A stretch of 64,000 bases of DNA from Arthrobacter ramosus (GCF_039535095.1 NZ_BAAAWN010000001.1:4464001-4528000), one strand, 5' to 3'. Counted from the first letter of the stretch, positions 1 through 8,881 are shown. Numbers and translations: made by a program. Notes: generated by a model from the sequence alone, not told the origin.

Positions 1-233
1 ACGCCGTCGACCGCCTCGAAAAGGCAGCCCTCGTGGTCCGCTCCCCGCACCCCACCGACGGGCGCACTACGCTGATCGAGCTCACCGCGGAGGGCCGCAC
101 CCTCGCGAAGCGCGCGACGACGGCACTCAACAACGAGGTGTTCGGCCAGTCCGGTTTCGGGAACGAAGACGTCGAGCACCTGATCCGCGTACTGGGAGAC
201 TTCCGCAAGGCCGCGGGCGACTTTACGGACTGA
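1..233 (+). CDS. MarR-family transcriptional regulator, C-terminal part
   Basis: Partial gene cut by the left edge; the reading frame is open from base 3 to the TGA at 231-233. The visible 76 residues begin inside the winged helix: the typical run of a leucine-rich helix end, an alanine-leucine-valine step, R-S-P-H-P-T-D-G-R in the wing and L-T-A-E-G after it. This wing pattern is diagnostic of the MarR family, which binds palindromic DNA as a dimer and often responds to phenolic ligands. The recognition helix and the ligand-sensing N-terminus lie outside the window, so neither target nor ligand can be guessed. It is not obviously co-transcribed with the sulfurtransferase, which has its own promoter signature. 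Confidence 0.85.
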   Translation, partial: AVDRLEKAALVVRSPHPTDGRTTLIELTAEGRTLAKRATTALNNEVFGQSGFGNEDVEHLIRVLGDFRKAAGDFTD

Positions 234-256
234 CCCCACCCCCTGAGTACTATCCA

Positions 257-301
257 CATTGCGAGATTCATATATCAAATAATGAGACCCATGCATAGCA
301 T
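257..301 (+). promoter_or_regulatory. Promoter with overlapping dyad, upstream of sulfurtransferase
   Basis: A -10-like TAGCAT at 296-301 stands six bases before the ATG at 308, as expected for a leaderless transcript. The matching -35 position (273-278) lies in an imperfect 28-bp dyad at 257-284 with outer arms CATT/AATG and inner arms GAT/ATC. A repressor bound there would block the promoter. The regulator is unknown. Confidence 0.45.
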
Positions 302-307
302 TGAGCC

Positions 308-1135
308 ATGCAGAATTCAGCCGTGGAACCTTTTGTCGACCTCGAATGGTTGTCTCAAAACCGTCGCCGCGTGGTTCTGGCCGATGTGCGCTGGTACCTC
401 GACGGGCGCTCGGGCCGGGAGGCGTACGACGGCGGGCACATCCCCGGGGCGGTCTTTGTCGACCTGGATCGCTGGCTCTCGGCTGAGGGATCGCCCCTCG
501 AAGGAAGAAACCCGCTGCCCGCGCCGGATGATTTTGCCCTTGGCATGCGGGAAGTGGGAATCAGCGATGACGACATCGTGGTGGCTTACGACGACGCCGG
601 CGGAGTCATCGCCGCACGCTTGGTCTGGATGCTGCGCGCCACAGGCCACAGCTCGGCCATTCTGGATGGCGGGCTGGCCAGCTATAAAGGGCCCTTGGAA
701 ACCGAACATCCTCTAAGGACCGCGGGTGATTTCACCGCACAACCGTGGCCCAGGAACCGCCTGGCGGAAATCCACGAGCTCTCAAGCGAAACAAACCTCG
801 CGGTGGACGCACGCAACCGCGACCGCTTCGAGGGCAGGCAGGACCCCATCGATCCCAGACCCGGGCATGTGCCCGGGGCGAGGAACGTCCCGTGCAGGGA
901 GAACCTGGACCCCGACGGGAAACTGCGCAGCAAGGCCGAGTTGCTGCGCATCTTCGCCGCGGCAGGCATCTCGTCGGCCGAGAACGTGATCAGCTATTGC
1001 GGCTCCGGAGTAACGGCTTGCCACAGTCTCTTGGCCCTGGAATACGCCGGCCTCGGACGCGGCAGACTCTTCACCGGCGGGTGGTCCCAATACGGCCACG
1101 CGCTGGAATTCCCGGTCGAGCTCGGGCCCGCGTAG
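308..1135 (+). CDS. Thiosulfate/3-mercaptopyruvate sulfurtransferase (tandem rhodanese)
   Basis: 275 residues with two rhodanese domains, about 1-130 and 150-275, the usual size for the SseA-type family. The N-terminal domain is non-catalytic; the C-terminal domain carries the active loop C-G-S-G-V-T-A-C at about 231-238, whose Cys231 should form the persulfide. The loop C-G-S-G-V-T resembles mercaptopyruvate sulfurtransferases more than thiosulfate-specific rhodaneses, but substrate choice cannot be settled from sequence. The protein is cytoplasmic, with no signal peptide. The ATG at 308 follows a -10-like box by six bases and has no Shine-Dalgarno sequence, so leaderless translation is likely. 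It converges on the valine-degradation operon, with seven bases between the stops. Confidence 0.9.
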   Translation: MQNSAVEPFVDLEWLSQNRRRVVLADVRWYLDGRSGREAYDGGHIPGAVFVDLDRWLSAEGSPLEGRNPLPAPDDFALGMREVGISDDDIVVAYDDAGGVIAARLVWMLRATGHSSAILDGGLASYKGPLETEHPLRTAGDFTAQPWPRNRLAEIHELSSETNLAVDARNRDRFEGRQDPIDPRPGHVPGARNVPCRENLDPDGKLRSKAELLRIFAAAGISSAENVISYCGSGVTACHSLLALEYAGLGRGRLFTGGWSQYGHALEFPVELGPA

Positions 1136-1142
1136 GGGGGCC

Positions 1143-1922
1143 TTAACGGTGCTTGAACTCCGGCTGGCGCTTTTCGGTGAACGCTGCCATGCCTTCCTTT
1201 TGGTCCTCGGTGGCGAACAATGAGTGGAAGATCCGACGCTCAAACAAAACACCCTGGGACAGGCCGGTTTCGAAGGCGGCGTTGACGGCTTCCTTGGCCA
1301 CCATGGCAACCGGCTTGGACTTGGAGGCGATCACCTTGGCGGCCTTCAGCGCCTCCTCCACCACGGAATCGGCCGGGGCGACGCGGGAAACAAGTCCTGC
1401 CCGCTCGGCTTCCGCGGCGTCCATGAACCGCCCGGTGAGGATCATGTCCATTGCTTTGGCCTTGCCCACGGCATGGGTCAACCGTTGCGAGCCGCCCATC
1501 CCGGGAATGACACCGAGGTTGATTTCCGGTTGGCCGAACTTGGCGTTGTCCCCGGCAATGATGAAATCGCACATCATGGCAAGTTCGCAGCCCCCACCGA
1601 GGGCATAGCCGGACACCGCGGCAATTACGGGAATGCGCAGGCGAGTGAGGTTTTCCCAGGCGCGGAACCAGTCGGCGGCATACATGTCCATGTACCCCTT
1701 GGATGCCATCTCCTTGATGTCGGCGCCGGCCGCGAAGGCCTTCTCCGAGCCGGTGATCACCACGGCCCCCACCGCGGGGTCCGCATCCATGTCCGACACG
1801 GCGGCCACGATCTCATTCATGGTGGCCTGGTTCAACGCATTGAGCGCCTTGGGCCGGTTCAGCGTCACCAAGCCCACCCGTCCACGGAGTTCCACCAGGA
1901 TGTTTTCATACTGCTGCGCCAA
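1143..1922 (-). CDS. Enoyl-CoA hydratase (crotonase family)
   Basis: 259 residues, standard crotonase length. Oxyanion-hole segments A-F-A-A-G-A-D-I at about 63-70 and A-L-G-G-G-C-E-L at about 107-114 are present, and both catalytic glutamates are in place (about E113 and E133). It hydrates 2-enoyl-CoA to 3-hydroxyacyl-CoA. As last gene of the valine operon its likely substrate is methacrylyl-CoA, giving 3-hydroxyisobutyryl-CoA for the hydrolase two genes upstream, although such enzymes usually also take short straight-chain enoyl-CoAs. The start is a TTG at 1922 with AAGGGG about seven bases before it; no better start is near. A 39-bp gap separates it from mmsB. Confidence 0.9.
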   Translation of the reverse strand: MAQQYENILVELRGRVGLVTLNRPKALNALNQATMNEIVAAVSDMDADPAVGAVVITGSEKAFAAGADIKEMASKGYMDMYAADWFRAWENLTRLRIPVIAAVSGYALGGGCELAMMCDFIIAGDNAKFGQPEINLGVIPGMGGSQRLTHAVGKAKAMDMILTGRFMDAAEAERAGLVSRVAPADSVVEEALKAAKVIASKSKPVAMVAKEAVNAAFETGLSQGVLFERRIFHSLFATEDQKEGMAAFTEKRQPEFKHR

Positions 1923-1961
1923 GCCGTGCCCCTTTTGTCGTAAATGAACTACCCGCCAAGG

Positions 1962-2882
1962 CTACTTGGCGGACTTGTCCCGGATGTCCGTGATGACGCC
2001 GGAGAAGTCGCGCCCGGCTCCGCCTTCGGCTGCGAAAGCGTCGTAAATCTGCGATGCCAAATGCCCCATTTTCCCGTCGACTCCGGTGCTCTCAAGCGCG
2101 TTGACCGCAAGACGCAGGTCCTTCGCCATAAGCGCTCCGGCGAATCCGGGTTGGTAGTCGCGGTTGGCCGGGCTCGTGGGGACCGGTCCCGGAACCGGGC
2201 AATTGGTGGTCAGCGCCCAGCACTGCCCCGAGGCGTTGGAAGCGACATCGAACAGCGCTTGGTGCGTCAGGCCCAGCTTCTCGCCCAGGACGAACGCCTC
2301 GCTGACGGCAATCATGGAAACGCCCAGGATCATGTTGTTGCAGACCTTGGCGGCTTGCCCGGCTCCGTGGTCACCGCAGTGCACGATCCTCCGGCCCATG
2401 AGTTCCAGGATCGGCTTCACCGTTTCGAAGTCCTCGGGCAACGCCCCCACCATGAAGGTCAGGGTTCCGGCTTCGGCACCCACCACACCGCCGGAAACGG
2501 GCGCGTCCACGGAGCGGTGGCCGGCCTCCAAGGCAATGGCAGCGGCCTCGCGGGCCTCGTCGACGTTGATGGTGGAGCAGTCCAGGAACAGTGTGTCCGG
2601 CGCAGCCACGGAGAGCAGGCCCGGCGCTCCGTCAACTCCCCGGTAAGCGTCAAGGACGTGCTTGCCGCTGGGCAGCATGGTCAGGACAACGGATGCCCCC
2701 GCAACGGCCTCCGGAGCGGAATCCACCGTGGCAATGCCGTGTTCACGGGCTGCCTCGAGTGCTGCCGGCACGGGATCGTACGCGACCACTTGATGACCCG
2801 CTTTGACAAGGTTCACGGCCATGGGGCCGCCCATGTGGCCAAGGCCGAGGAAAGCGATGGTGCCGGAAACTGCGTCAGACAT
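1962..2882 (-). CDS. mmsB: 3-hydroxyisobutyrate dehydrogenase
   Basis: 306 residues. Oxidises 3-hydroxyisobutyrate to methylmalonate semialdehyde with NAD(P) in valine breakdown. The N-terminus has the Rossmann signature F-L-G-L-G-H-M-G-G-P at about 11-20, a substrate-binding D-A-P-V-S-G-G at about 127-133 and the catalytic lysine in G-Q-A-A-K-V-C-N-N at about 179, all hallmarks of the beta-hydroxyacid dehydrogenase family. The reading frame stays open 71 codons further upstream, but the ATG at 2882 is preceded by AAAGGAG at ideal spacing and begins right before the Rossmann strand, so I chose it. The first eight bases overlap the end of the hydrolase gene, consistent with coupled translation. 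Confidence 0.93.
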   Translation of the reverse strand: MSDAVSGTIAFLGLGHMGGPMAVNLVKAGHQVVAYDPVPAALEAAREHGIATVDSAPEAVAGASVVLTMLPSGKHVLDAYRGVDGAPGLLSVAAPDTLFLDCSTINVDEAREAAAIALEAGHRSVDAPVSGGVVGAEAGTLTFMVGALPEDFETVKPILELMGRRIVHCGDHGAGQAAKVCNNMILGVSMIAVSEAFVLGEKLGLTHQALFDVASNASGQCWALTTNCPVPGPVPTSPANRDYQPGFAGALMAKDLRLAVNALESTGVDGKMGHLASQIYDAFAAEGGAGRDFSGVITDIRDKSAK

Positions 2883-3921
2883 GGTCGGACTCCTTTGAAT
2901 GAAGTTTGAGTTCACGCTCGCCAAGCGACGCGAAGAAGCCCTCGACGGCGGCCGGCGACACCTCCGCCAGGGAAGCTGGCTTCCATTGTGGGTTGCGGTC
3001 CTTGTCCACCACTTGGGCGCGGATCCCCTCGCGGAAATCCGGGCCAGCCAGGCACCGCACGCCAACACGGTATTCCTGTTCCAAGGCCTCTTCAAGGGAA
3101 AGCCCCCGGACGCGCCGCAACGATTCCAAGGTGACTTTCACGGCTGTAGGCGACTTCGCCTCGATCGTGACCGCGGCTGCAGCGGCTTCCCCGCCGGCGG
3201 CGCGCAGCCCGGCGACAATTTCCTCGGCGTCGTCGGAAGCATAGGCGTCATCAATCCACTCGCGCTGGCCGGACAGTGCCGAGGCTGGCGGTTCCTGAAC
3301 AAAGCGCCCGACGGCGGCCTCCGCCGTCGAGCTTTCCAGCGCTTCCGCGAGCTCGGGCAGGCTTTCGGACGGCACGAAGTGGTCCGCAAGCCCCAGGAAC
3401 AGGGCGTCGGCCCCGCTCAAGTGGGCGCCCGTGAGGGCTGCGTGGGTACCAGACTCGCCCGGTGAGCGGGACAACAAAAGGGTCCCGCCGACGTCGGGCA
3501 CAAAACCAATGGTGGTTTCCGGCATGCCCGTACGGGTCCGCTCGGTGACCACGCGGACTGAGCCATGGGCGGAGATCCCGACGCCGCCGCCCAGGACCAG
3601 CCCGTCCATGAAGGCCACGTAAGGCTTCGGGTACCGGGCAATGAGCGAGTTCAAGCGGTATTCCGCAGCCCAGAAATCCGCGGTCCGGCCCCCGTGGCGC
3701 AGGATGTCGTCGTAGATCGCCACGATGTCCCCGCCCGCGCAGAGTCCCCGGTCCCCGGCGCCGCGTACCAAAACCGTCTTGACGGCGTCGTCGTCCGCCC
3801 AAGCGGTGAGTTGCTCCAGCATGGCGTGCACCATCCCGGCGGTGAGTGCGTTGACGGCCTGGGGCCGGTTCAGCGTGATGACGCCGAGGTGGCCGCGCTT
3901 CTCGAAGAGAACCTCGGCCAT
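2875..3921 (-). CDS. 3-hydroxyisobutyryl-CoA hydrolase
   Basis: 348 residues, longer than ordinary enoyl-CoA hydratases and typical of HIBCH-type crotonases. It hydrolyses 3-hydroxyisobutyryl-CoA so that mmsB can oxidise the free acid, and so keeps reactive methacrylyl-CoA low. Supporting segments are R-G-L-C-A-G-G-D-I (oxyanion loop), G-L-V-L-G-G-G-V-G and M-P-E-T-T-I-G-F-V-P-D-V-G-G, the last being characteristic of the hydrolase branch. The start ATG shares one base with the TAA of mmsA (TAATG), and the 3' end overlaps mmsB by eight bases, so translation is coupled on both sides. Confidence 0.92.
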   Translation of the reverse strand: MAEVLFEKRGHLGVITLNRPQAVNALTAGMVHAMLEQLTAWADDDAVKTVLVRGAGDRGLCAGGDIVAIYDDILRHGGRTADFWAAEYRLNSLIARYPKPYVAFMDGLVLGGGVGISAHGSVRVVTERTRTGMPETTIGFVPDVGGTLLLSRSPGESGTHAALTGAHLSGADALFLGLADHFVPSESLPELAEALESSTAEAAVGRFVQEPPASALSGQREWIDDAYASDDAEEIVAGLRAAGGEAAAAAVTIEAKSPTAVKVTLESLRRVRGLSLEEALEQEYRVGVRCLAGPDFREGIRAQVVDKDRNPQWKPASLAEVSPAAVEGFFASLGERELKLHSKESDHV

Positions 3922-5420
3922 TAGCTGCCGGCCGGCATCACGAAGCTGGCGCCCTGACGGATGCCCGAAGGCCAGCGGGTGGTGACCGTCTTGGTCTTGG
4001 TGTAGAAGCGGAAGGCGTCAGCGCCGTGCTGGTTGAGGTCGCCAAAGCCCGAGGCCTTCCAGCCGCCGAAGGTGTAGTAGGCAATCGGGACGGGAATCGG
4101 AACGTTGATGCCAACCATGCCTACTTCGACGCGGCTCGCGAAGTCGCGGGCCGCGTCGCCGTCGCGGGTGAAGATCGCCACGCCGTTGCCGAACTCGTGC
4201 TCGGAGCAGAGCCGCAGCGCTTCTTCGTAGTCGGCTGCGCGTAGGACGCTCAGGACCGGGCCGAAGATCTCCTCCTTGTAGATGGACATGTCCTTCGTGA
4301 CGTTGTCGAAGAGGGTCGGGCCAACCCAGAAGCCTCCGGCGTAGCCGTCCACCTTCAGGTCGCGTCCATCGGTGACGAGCGTGGCACCTTGGTCGACGCC
4401 CGCTTGGATGTAGCCCTCGATACGATGTTTCGCCGAGGCGGCCACTACAGGCCCGAAATCCGAATCCGCGGCCAGGCTGGGACCCACCTTCAGGCCCTTG
4501 ATGCGGTCCTGCAGCTTGGAGACGAGCTGGTCCGCTGTCTCCTGGCCAACAGGCACAGCCACCGAGATCGCCATGCAACGCTCGCCGGCGGAGCCGAACC
4601 CGGCACCGATGAGGGCATCCGCGGCCATGTCGAGATCGGCGTCGGGCATGATCACCATGTGGTTCTTGGCGCCGCCGAAGCACTGGGCGCGCTTCCCGTG
4701 GGCCGCGGCCGTGGCGTAAATGTACTGGGCAATCGGGGTGCTTCCGACGAAGCCGATAGCCTTCACCCGCGGATCCTCAAGGAGGGTATCCACTGCTTCC
4801 TTGTCGCCGTTGATGACGTTGAAGACGCCGTCCGGCAATCCCGCTTCGGTGAATAGTTCTGCCAGGCGCAGCGGCACGGACGGGTCGCGCTCCGAAGGCT
4901 TGAGGATGAAGGCATTGCCGGCAGCCAGGGCGGGCCCGGACTTCCAGAGTGGAATCATGGCCGGGAAGTTGAAGGGCGTAATGCCCGCGACGACCCCAAG
5001 GGGCTGGCGCAGTGAGTGGACGTCGATGCCCGTGCCGGCGTTGTCCGAGAATTCACCCTTGAGCAGGTGCGGGGCACCGGCGGCGAACTCCACCACCTCG
5101 ATGCCACGCTGGATGTCACCTTTGGCATCGGGGAAGGTCTTGCCGTGCTCGGAGGAAAGGAGCGTAGCGAGTTCGTCCATGTGTTCGTTGACCAGGTCGA
5201 CGAACTTCAGCAGGATCCGGCCGCGGCGCTGCGGGTTCATGGCGCCCCATTCGAGCTGGCCTTTCTCCGCGCTCGCAATGGCGTTCCTGACCTCGTCAGC
5301 ACTGGCCAGGGGAAGGCGTGCCTGAACCTCGCCGGTGCAGGGATTGTAGACGTCGCTGAATCGTGGAGAGGTCCCGTCGACTCTTTGGCCGTCAATGTAG
5401 TGGGAAAGTTCGCGCACCAT
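3921..5420 (-). CDS. mmsA: Methylmalonate-semialdehyde dehydrogenase (CoA-acylating)
   Basis: 499 residues, the usual length. Converts methylmalonate semialdehyde plus CoA and NAD to propionyl-CoA and CO2, the last step of this valine branch. It is an aldehyde dehydrogenase with P-F-N-F-P at about 149-153 and the catalytic cysteine in G-S-A-G-E-R-C-M-A at about 282; this G-E-R-C-M-A form is specific to the CoA-acylating subgroup. The reading frame extends upstream, but the ATG at 5420 has AAAGGAG nine bases before it and gives the normal N-terminus. First gene of the operon mmsA, hydrolase, mmsB, hydratase. Confidence 0.95.
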   Translation of the reverse strand: MVRELSHYIDGQRVDGTSPRFSDVYNPCTGEVQARLPLASADEVRNAIASAEKGQLEWGAMNPQRRGRILLKFVDLVNEHMDELATLLSSEHGKTFPDAKGDIQRGIEVVEFAAGAPHLLKGEFSDNAGTGIDVHSLRQPLGVVAGITPFNFPAMIPLWKSGPALAAGNAFILKPSERDPSVPLRLAELFTEAGLPDGVFNVINGDKEAVDTLLEDPRVKAIGFVGSTPIAQYIYATAAAHGKRAQCFGGAKNHMVIMPDADLDMAADALIGAGFGSAGERCMAISVAVPVGQETADQLVSKLQDRIKGLKVGPSLAADSDFGPVVAASAKHRIEGYIQAGVDQGATLVTDGRDLKVDGYAGGFWVGPTLFDNVTKDMSIYKEEIFGPVLSVLRAADYEEALRLCSEHEFGNGVAIFTRDGDAARDFASRVEVGMVGINVPIPVPIAYYTFGGWKASGFGDLNQHGADAFRFYTKTKTVTTRWPSGIRQGASFVMPAGS

Positions 5421-5504
5421 GGAATGCTCCTTTGCATAGGGGAATGCCCGCCATCGGCCTCGAAGGCACATGTCCAACTGCGCTCCGGGACGTCTTTGAT
5501 CCCG

Positions 5505-5533
5505 AATATACTCGGACTTCCTACTAATTTCTA
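5505..5533 (-). promoter_or_regulatory. Candidate promoter of the valine operon
   Basis: On the minus strand a -10-like TATATT (5505-5510) lies 17 bases behind a -35-like TAGAAA (5528-5533), about 85 bases before the mmsA start. The -10 sits in a small dyad (CCGA...TCGG). No other clear element is seen between the operon and the photolyase gene. Confidence 0.45.
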
Positions 5534-5658
5534 GAGGACTTCAGCTGCGGCCCTCAACACCCGACCACATTTGGGAATGCCCGACGCCGGAACTCGCCGC
5601 GTGCGGGGAGGTGCCGGTCTGCGCCGGGGGCAAAGGTGGTAGGAAGTGGTGGCCCGGC

Positions 5659-7083
5659 TCAGCGAGGCAGCGAGCTATAGGCATCCAGCGCCTCCCGACG
5701 CGAGACCTTAAGGTCCACCACCGGCTCCGGATAGTCCGCCATGGTCAGTTCCGGGATCCACTGGCCGACGTAGCTGCCGTGGGGATCGAACTTCGCGGCC
5801 TGGGTCTCCGGATTGAAGATCCTGAAGAACGGCGAGGCGTCCGCGCCGGAACCCGCTACCCACTGCCAGTTCGCAGGATTGGACGCAGGATCGGCATCCA
5901 CCAGGGTGTCCCAGAACCATTGCTCGCCCACTTGCCAGTGGATGCCAAGGTTCTTCACCAAGAGGCTGGCGGAAACCATACGAACCCGGTTGTGCATCCA
6001 TCCTGTGTGCCACAATTGCCGCTGGCCTGCGTCCACCAAGGGGAAACCGGTGCGGCCCTCCTGCCATGCCCGAAGGAGGGTGGCGGCACTCTGGGTCTCT
6101 GCACTGCTGGCGGCGGCTTCATGCGAGCCGGCACCCTGGGCGGCACCGCCCTGACCACCCGGCCAAGCCCACGGATAGTGGTCGAACCCGGGCCGCAAAT
6201 TGGCCGTTGCCAGGTCCGGACGATGGAAGTACTGGTGCCAGCAGAATTCACGCCAACCGAGTTCCGAGGCGAAGGCGGCCGCGCCGTCGCCCAGTTCCCG
6301 ACGACGGCCCTGCTGGGCATGCCACACCTCGAACGGACTGAGTTGCCCCCAGCGCAAGAAGGGCGACAAGCGGCTACTGCCCGGCAGGTCAGGACAGTCC
6401 CGGTTCACCGAATAGTCCGCCAGTCCGTGCTCCACGAAGTCGTCAAGAAGCTCATGCGCCTGGGCCGAACCCGGCTGCCAGCTCTCGGACAATCCGGCCG
6501 ACCAATCGGGGTTCCGCGGCAGCAATCCCCACGTGTCCAACTCCTCGGACCCAGGCAGCCGGCCGGAGAATCCCCGGCCCGGTTCCGGAGCTTCCAGCGG
6601 TTCACGGAAATCCATTTCGGACACGGTCCGCCAAAATGGCGTGAAGACCTTGAAGGGCCCGCCTTGCTTCGTGGTCACGGCCCACGGTTCATGCAGCAAG
6701 GAGGCCTGGAAACTCTCCGCATGCATCCCGGACTCGCGCGCCCAGGCCTTGATGCCGGCGTCGAGCATTCGCTCTGCCTCGCCGTAACGGCGGTTCCAGT
6801 ACAGCGATCCGGAACCCATCGCCGTCGCGGTTTCCCGGACGATTTCCGCCGCCGGTCCGCGGCGCAGCAAGAGCGGTACGCCCAGTGCGGCGAGGTCTTC
6901 GCGAAGGGCAAGCAGGGAATGATGCAGCCACCAGCAGGAAGCGGCGCCGAGCGGCCTGATGCCCGGCGATTCCTCGTCGAAGACATAAAGCGCGACGGCG
7001 GCACCGTCGTCAGCTGCCGCCCGCAGCGCCGGGTTGTCCGTGGCCCGGAGGTCGTCCCGGAACCACACGATCGACGGCTTCAC
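5659..7083 (-). CDS. phrB: Deoxyribodipyrimidine photo-lyase
   Basis: 474 residues, the usual size of class I CPD photolyases. Uses blue light and reduced FAD to split cyclobutane pyrimidine dimers. The N-terminal antenna domain starts with W-F-R-D-D-L-R-A-T-D-N-P-A-L, and the C-terminal FAD domain contains G-W-M-H-N-R-V-R-M and N-W-Q-W-V-A-G-S-G-A-D, the latter being the active-site tryptophan/asparagine segment. A cryptochrome role cannot be excluded but the motifs are those of repair enzymes. The start is a GTG at 7083 preceded by GAGGGGG. A palindrome upstream separates it from the fasciclin gene, so it probably has its own promoter. Confidence 0.93.
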   Translation of the reverse strand: MKPSIVWFRDDLRATDNPALRAAADDGAAVALYVFDEESPGIRPLGAASCWWLHHSLLALREDLAALGVPLLLRRGPAAEIVRETATAMGSGSLYWNRRYGEAERMLDAGIKAWARESGMHAESFQASLLHEPWAVTTKQGGPFKVFTPFWRTVSEMDFREPLEAPEPGRGFSGRLPGSEELDTWGLLPRNPDWSAGLSESWQPGSAQAHELLDDFVEHGLADYSVNRDCPDLPGSSRLSPFLRWGQLSPFEVWHAQQGRRRELGDGAAAFASELGWREFCWHQYFHRPDLATANLRPGFDHYPWAWPGGQGGAAQGAGSHEAAASSAETQSAATLLRAWQEGRTGFPLVDAGQRQLWHTGWMHNRVRMVSASLLVKNLGIHWQVGEQWFWDTLVDADPASNPANWQWVAGSGADASPFFRIFNPETQAAKFDPHGSYVGQWIPELTMADYPEPVVDLKVSRREALDAYSSLPR

Positions 7084-7107
7084 TCATCCCCCTCGGATTT
7101 ACGGCAA

Positions 7108-7147
7108 AGGTCATGCCCCTTAAGACGAATCCTAAGGGGCATGACCT
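7108..7147 (-). terminator. Terminator hairpin after the fasciclin gene
   Basis: A perfect 15-bp stem (AGGTCATGCCCCTTA and its complement) with a 10-base loop, between the fasciclin stop at 7167 and the photolyase start at 7083. There is no U tract, so it may act as an intrinsic terminator of the U-less actinobacterial kind or as an RNA-end stabiliser. Confidence 0.75.
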
Positions 7148-7166
7148 GTACTGAATCTACTGAGAT

Positions 7167-7838
7167 TTACTTCGGCATCAGGACGGAGTCAACCAGGTAC
7201 ACCGTGGCGTTGGCGGTGTGGACGCCACCGCAGATCACGGCGGAGCCTCCGTCAACCTTGAGCGCGTCCTTGGTTCCCGTAACGGTCACGGAGTCGCCCT
7301 CAACCGTCTTGTGGGTGCCCACGATCTGGTCCGGGGTCAGCTGGCCGGGGATGACGTGGTAGGTCAGGATCTTGCTCAGGAGAGCGTCGTCGGTTTTGAG
7401 GCTGTCGATGGTGGCGGCGGGGATCTTGGCGAAGGCGCTGTCCACAGGAGCGAAGACAGTGAACTGGCTGCTGTTCAGCGTGTCCACCAGGTTCACCTTG
7501 GGGTTCAGTTTGCCGGACACAGCGGCCGTGAGGGTCTTGAGCAACGGGTTGTTGGAAGCGGCCACGGCTACGGGGTCGAGTGCCATGCCGGCAACGGAAC
7601 CTGCACCGCTGGGAACCTGGGAGGCGTAACCTGCACAGCCCGGGCCAACCAAGTCTTTGGTCGGGTCCATCGCGGCGCTTGCCGAGGCGGAGGGGGCCGG
7701 CGCCATGGTGGACGACGAGCTCGGAGCGGCCGACGACGGTGAAGCCGTGGAAGCGGAGCCGCCACACGCAGTGAGGCCCAGCAGGGCGGAAGCGGCGAGG
7801 CCGGCGATCGCAAAAGACGTGCGCTTTGTAGAAAGCAT
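7167..7838 (-). CDS. Fasciclin (FAS1) domain lipoprotein
   Basis: 223 residues. The N-terminus is a lipoprotein signal with lipobox G-L-T-A-C (Cys25), followed by a Ser/Ala/Pro linker of about 40 residues and one FAS1 domain from about 85 to 222. The domain shows its two conserved boxes, [10 protein letters not shown] near the start and Y-H-V-I-P-G-Q in the middle. FAS1 proteins such as mycobacterial MPT70/MPT83 are cell-surface adhesion or matrix-binding proteins; the exact role here is unknown. The ATG has GAAGGAGAAATGTC in front. A SigK-like promoter lies about 95 bases upstream of the start, matching how MPT70/MPT83 are controlled. Confidence 0.9.
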   Translation of the reverse strand: MLSTKRTSFAIAGLAASALLGLTACGGSASTASPSSAAPSSSSTMAPAPSASASAAMDPTKDLVGPGCAGYASQVPSGAGSVAGMALDPVAVAASNNPLLKTLTAAVSGKLNPKVNLVDTLNSSQFTVFAPVDSAFAKIPAATIDSLKTDDALLSKILTYHVIPGQLTPDQIVGTHKTVEGDSVTVTGTKDALKVDGGSAVICGGVHTANATVYLVDSVLMPK

Positions 7839-7930
7839 GACATTTCTCCTTCAAACGGACTGACATTCGGTGCCGGTTGATTCCGGCGTGAAAGCACTTC
7901 ACCCTTGCGGGCTAAGTCCTTATGCCAGCT

Positions 7931-7957
7931 ATTCGGAGGTGTGGGCTGCAGGGATGG
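7931..7957 (-). promoter_or_regulatory. Candidate SigK-type ECF promoter
   Basis: On the minus strand CCATCC (7952-7957) is followed after 15 bases by CCGAAT (7931-7936). As I recall it, the SigK consensus of mycobacteria, which drives the FAS1 genes mpt70 and mpt83, is CCATCC...CCGAAT. The element points to the fasciclin gene and implies an untranslated leader of about 85 bases, which holds a small GCCGG/CCGGC hairpin at 7872-7887. Confidence 0.55.
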
Positions 7958-8052
7958 GTGAGTTTCAAAACTTAATTTGGGAGCCCCTCAAGATCCGACC
8001 AGTTTTGGACGCCCCCGACCCCGGATGGCGGTGTGGGTGCCGACGTTGCGGC

Positions 8053-8844
8053 TCAAAGGTGGTCGGTTCTTGCGGAGCTCATGCGGTGGGCTTCTTCCAT
8101 GAGCAACTTGCCGAGGAATTCCTGGCGTTCAGGTCGGAATCGCGGCTCGATGCCCGTGAGGGACAAAGCGCCGACTGGCCTCCCCATTTGGTCGAAGACG
8201 GCAGCCGCCATCCCCCAACTGCCTTCGAGGACCAGACCGGGATTCACCGAGTACCCAGCCATTCGGGTCTGCTCAAGGTTCCGGCGCACCACACTCTCGG
8301 TGTGGCCGGCCGCGAAGTCCCCCGCATGCCGTTCCCAGCCGGACAGGATCGCTCCCTGTTCCTCATCCGGCAGGAACGCCATGATCGCCGTGCCGGCCGA
8401 CGCCACGCCGAGCGGGAACCTGACGCCCTCGTGCAAGACGAACGAGCGCACGGGGAAGCTGCCTTCTTCGCGGAGCACGCACACGGTTTCGTGGCCACGA
8501 CGGATGGAATAGAAGGCGCTTTCCCCGCTCTCCTCGGCCAAGCGGCGCAGGCTGGGCCGAGCCAGGTCCTCAAACGGGAATCGAGCCGCCGCCACGGATC
8601 CCAGCAGGAAGATCTCGGGCCCCAGGATCCAGTTGCCGGTCCGCTGGTCGTGGTCCAGCAGGCCCTCGGCGGCGAGGGACGCGAGCAAGCGGTGCACCGT
8701 CGGGCGCGTCAACCCCGACTCGCGGACCAGCCCAGCGATGGACATGCCCTCCGGTTTGCGTCCCACGAACCGCAGGAGCGCGGCAACCCGGCCCACCACT
8801 TGGGCGCCCTGGACCGGCTTGGTTTGCGGCTGCTGAGTCGGCAA
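8053..8844 (-). CDS. IclR-family transcriptional regulator
   Basis: 263 residues with an N-terminal winged helix-turn-helix (about 15-75, with the segment L-T-R-P-T-V-H-R-L-L as recognition helix) and a C-terminal effector domain of about 180 residues. Members control aromatic, acetate or ketoacid catabolism as repressors or activators. It is divergent from the CoA-transferase/thiolase operon, and two IclR-like palindromes lie between them, so it probably senses a substrate or intermediate of that pathway. The start is a TTG at 8844 with AAAGGGG in front; this start is less certain than the domain call. Confidence 0.9.
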   Translation of the reverse strand: MPTQQPQTKPVQGAQVVGRVAALLRFVGRKPEGMSIAGLVRESGLTRPTVHRLLASLAAEGLLDHDQRTGNWILGPEIFLLGSVAAARFPFEDLARPSLRRLAEESGESAFYSIRRGHETVCVLREEGSFPVRSFVLHEGVRFPLGVASAGTAIMAFLPDEEQGAILSGWERHAGDFAAGHTESVVRRNLEQTRMAGYSVNPGLVLEGSWGMAAAVFDQMGRPVGALSLTGIEPRFRPERQEFLGKLLMEEAHRMSSARTDHL

Positions 8845-8868
8845 ATCTACCCCTTTCCGAAGATTTCC

Positions 8869-8881
8869 TCCACAATGTGGA
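8869..8881. promoter_or_regulatory. IclR operator candidate 1
   Basis: A perfect palindrome TCCACA-A-TGTGGA, 25 bases from the IclR start. A second, related site lies at 9000-9012. Confidence 0.5.

Noticed and set aside
1962..3095. A 377-residue form of MmsB
   Set aside because: The added 71 residues are the out-of-frame shadow of the hydrolase; the ATG at 2882 has AAAGGAG and begins just before the Rossmann fold.
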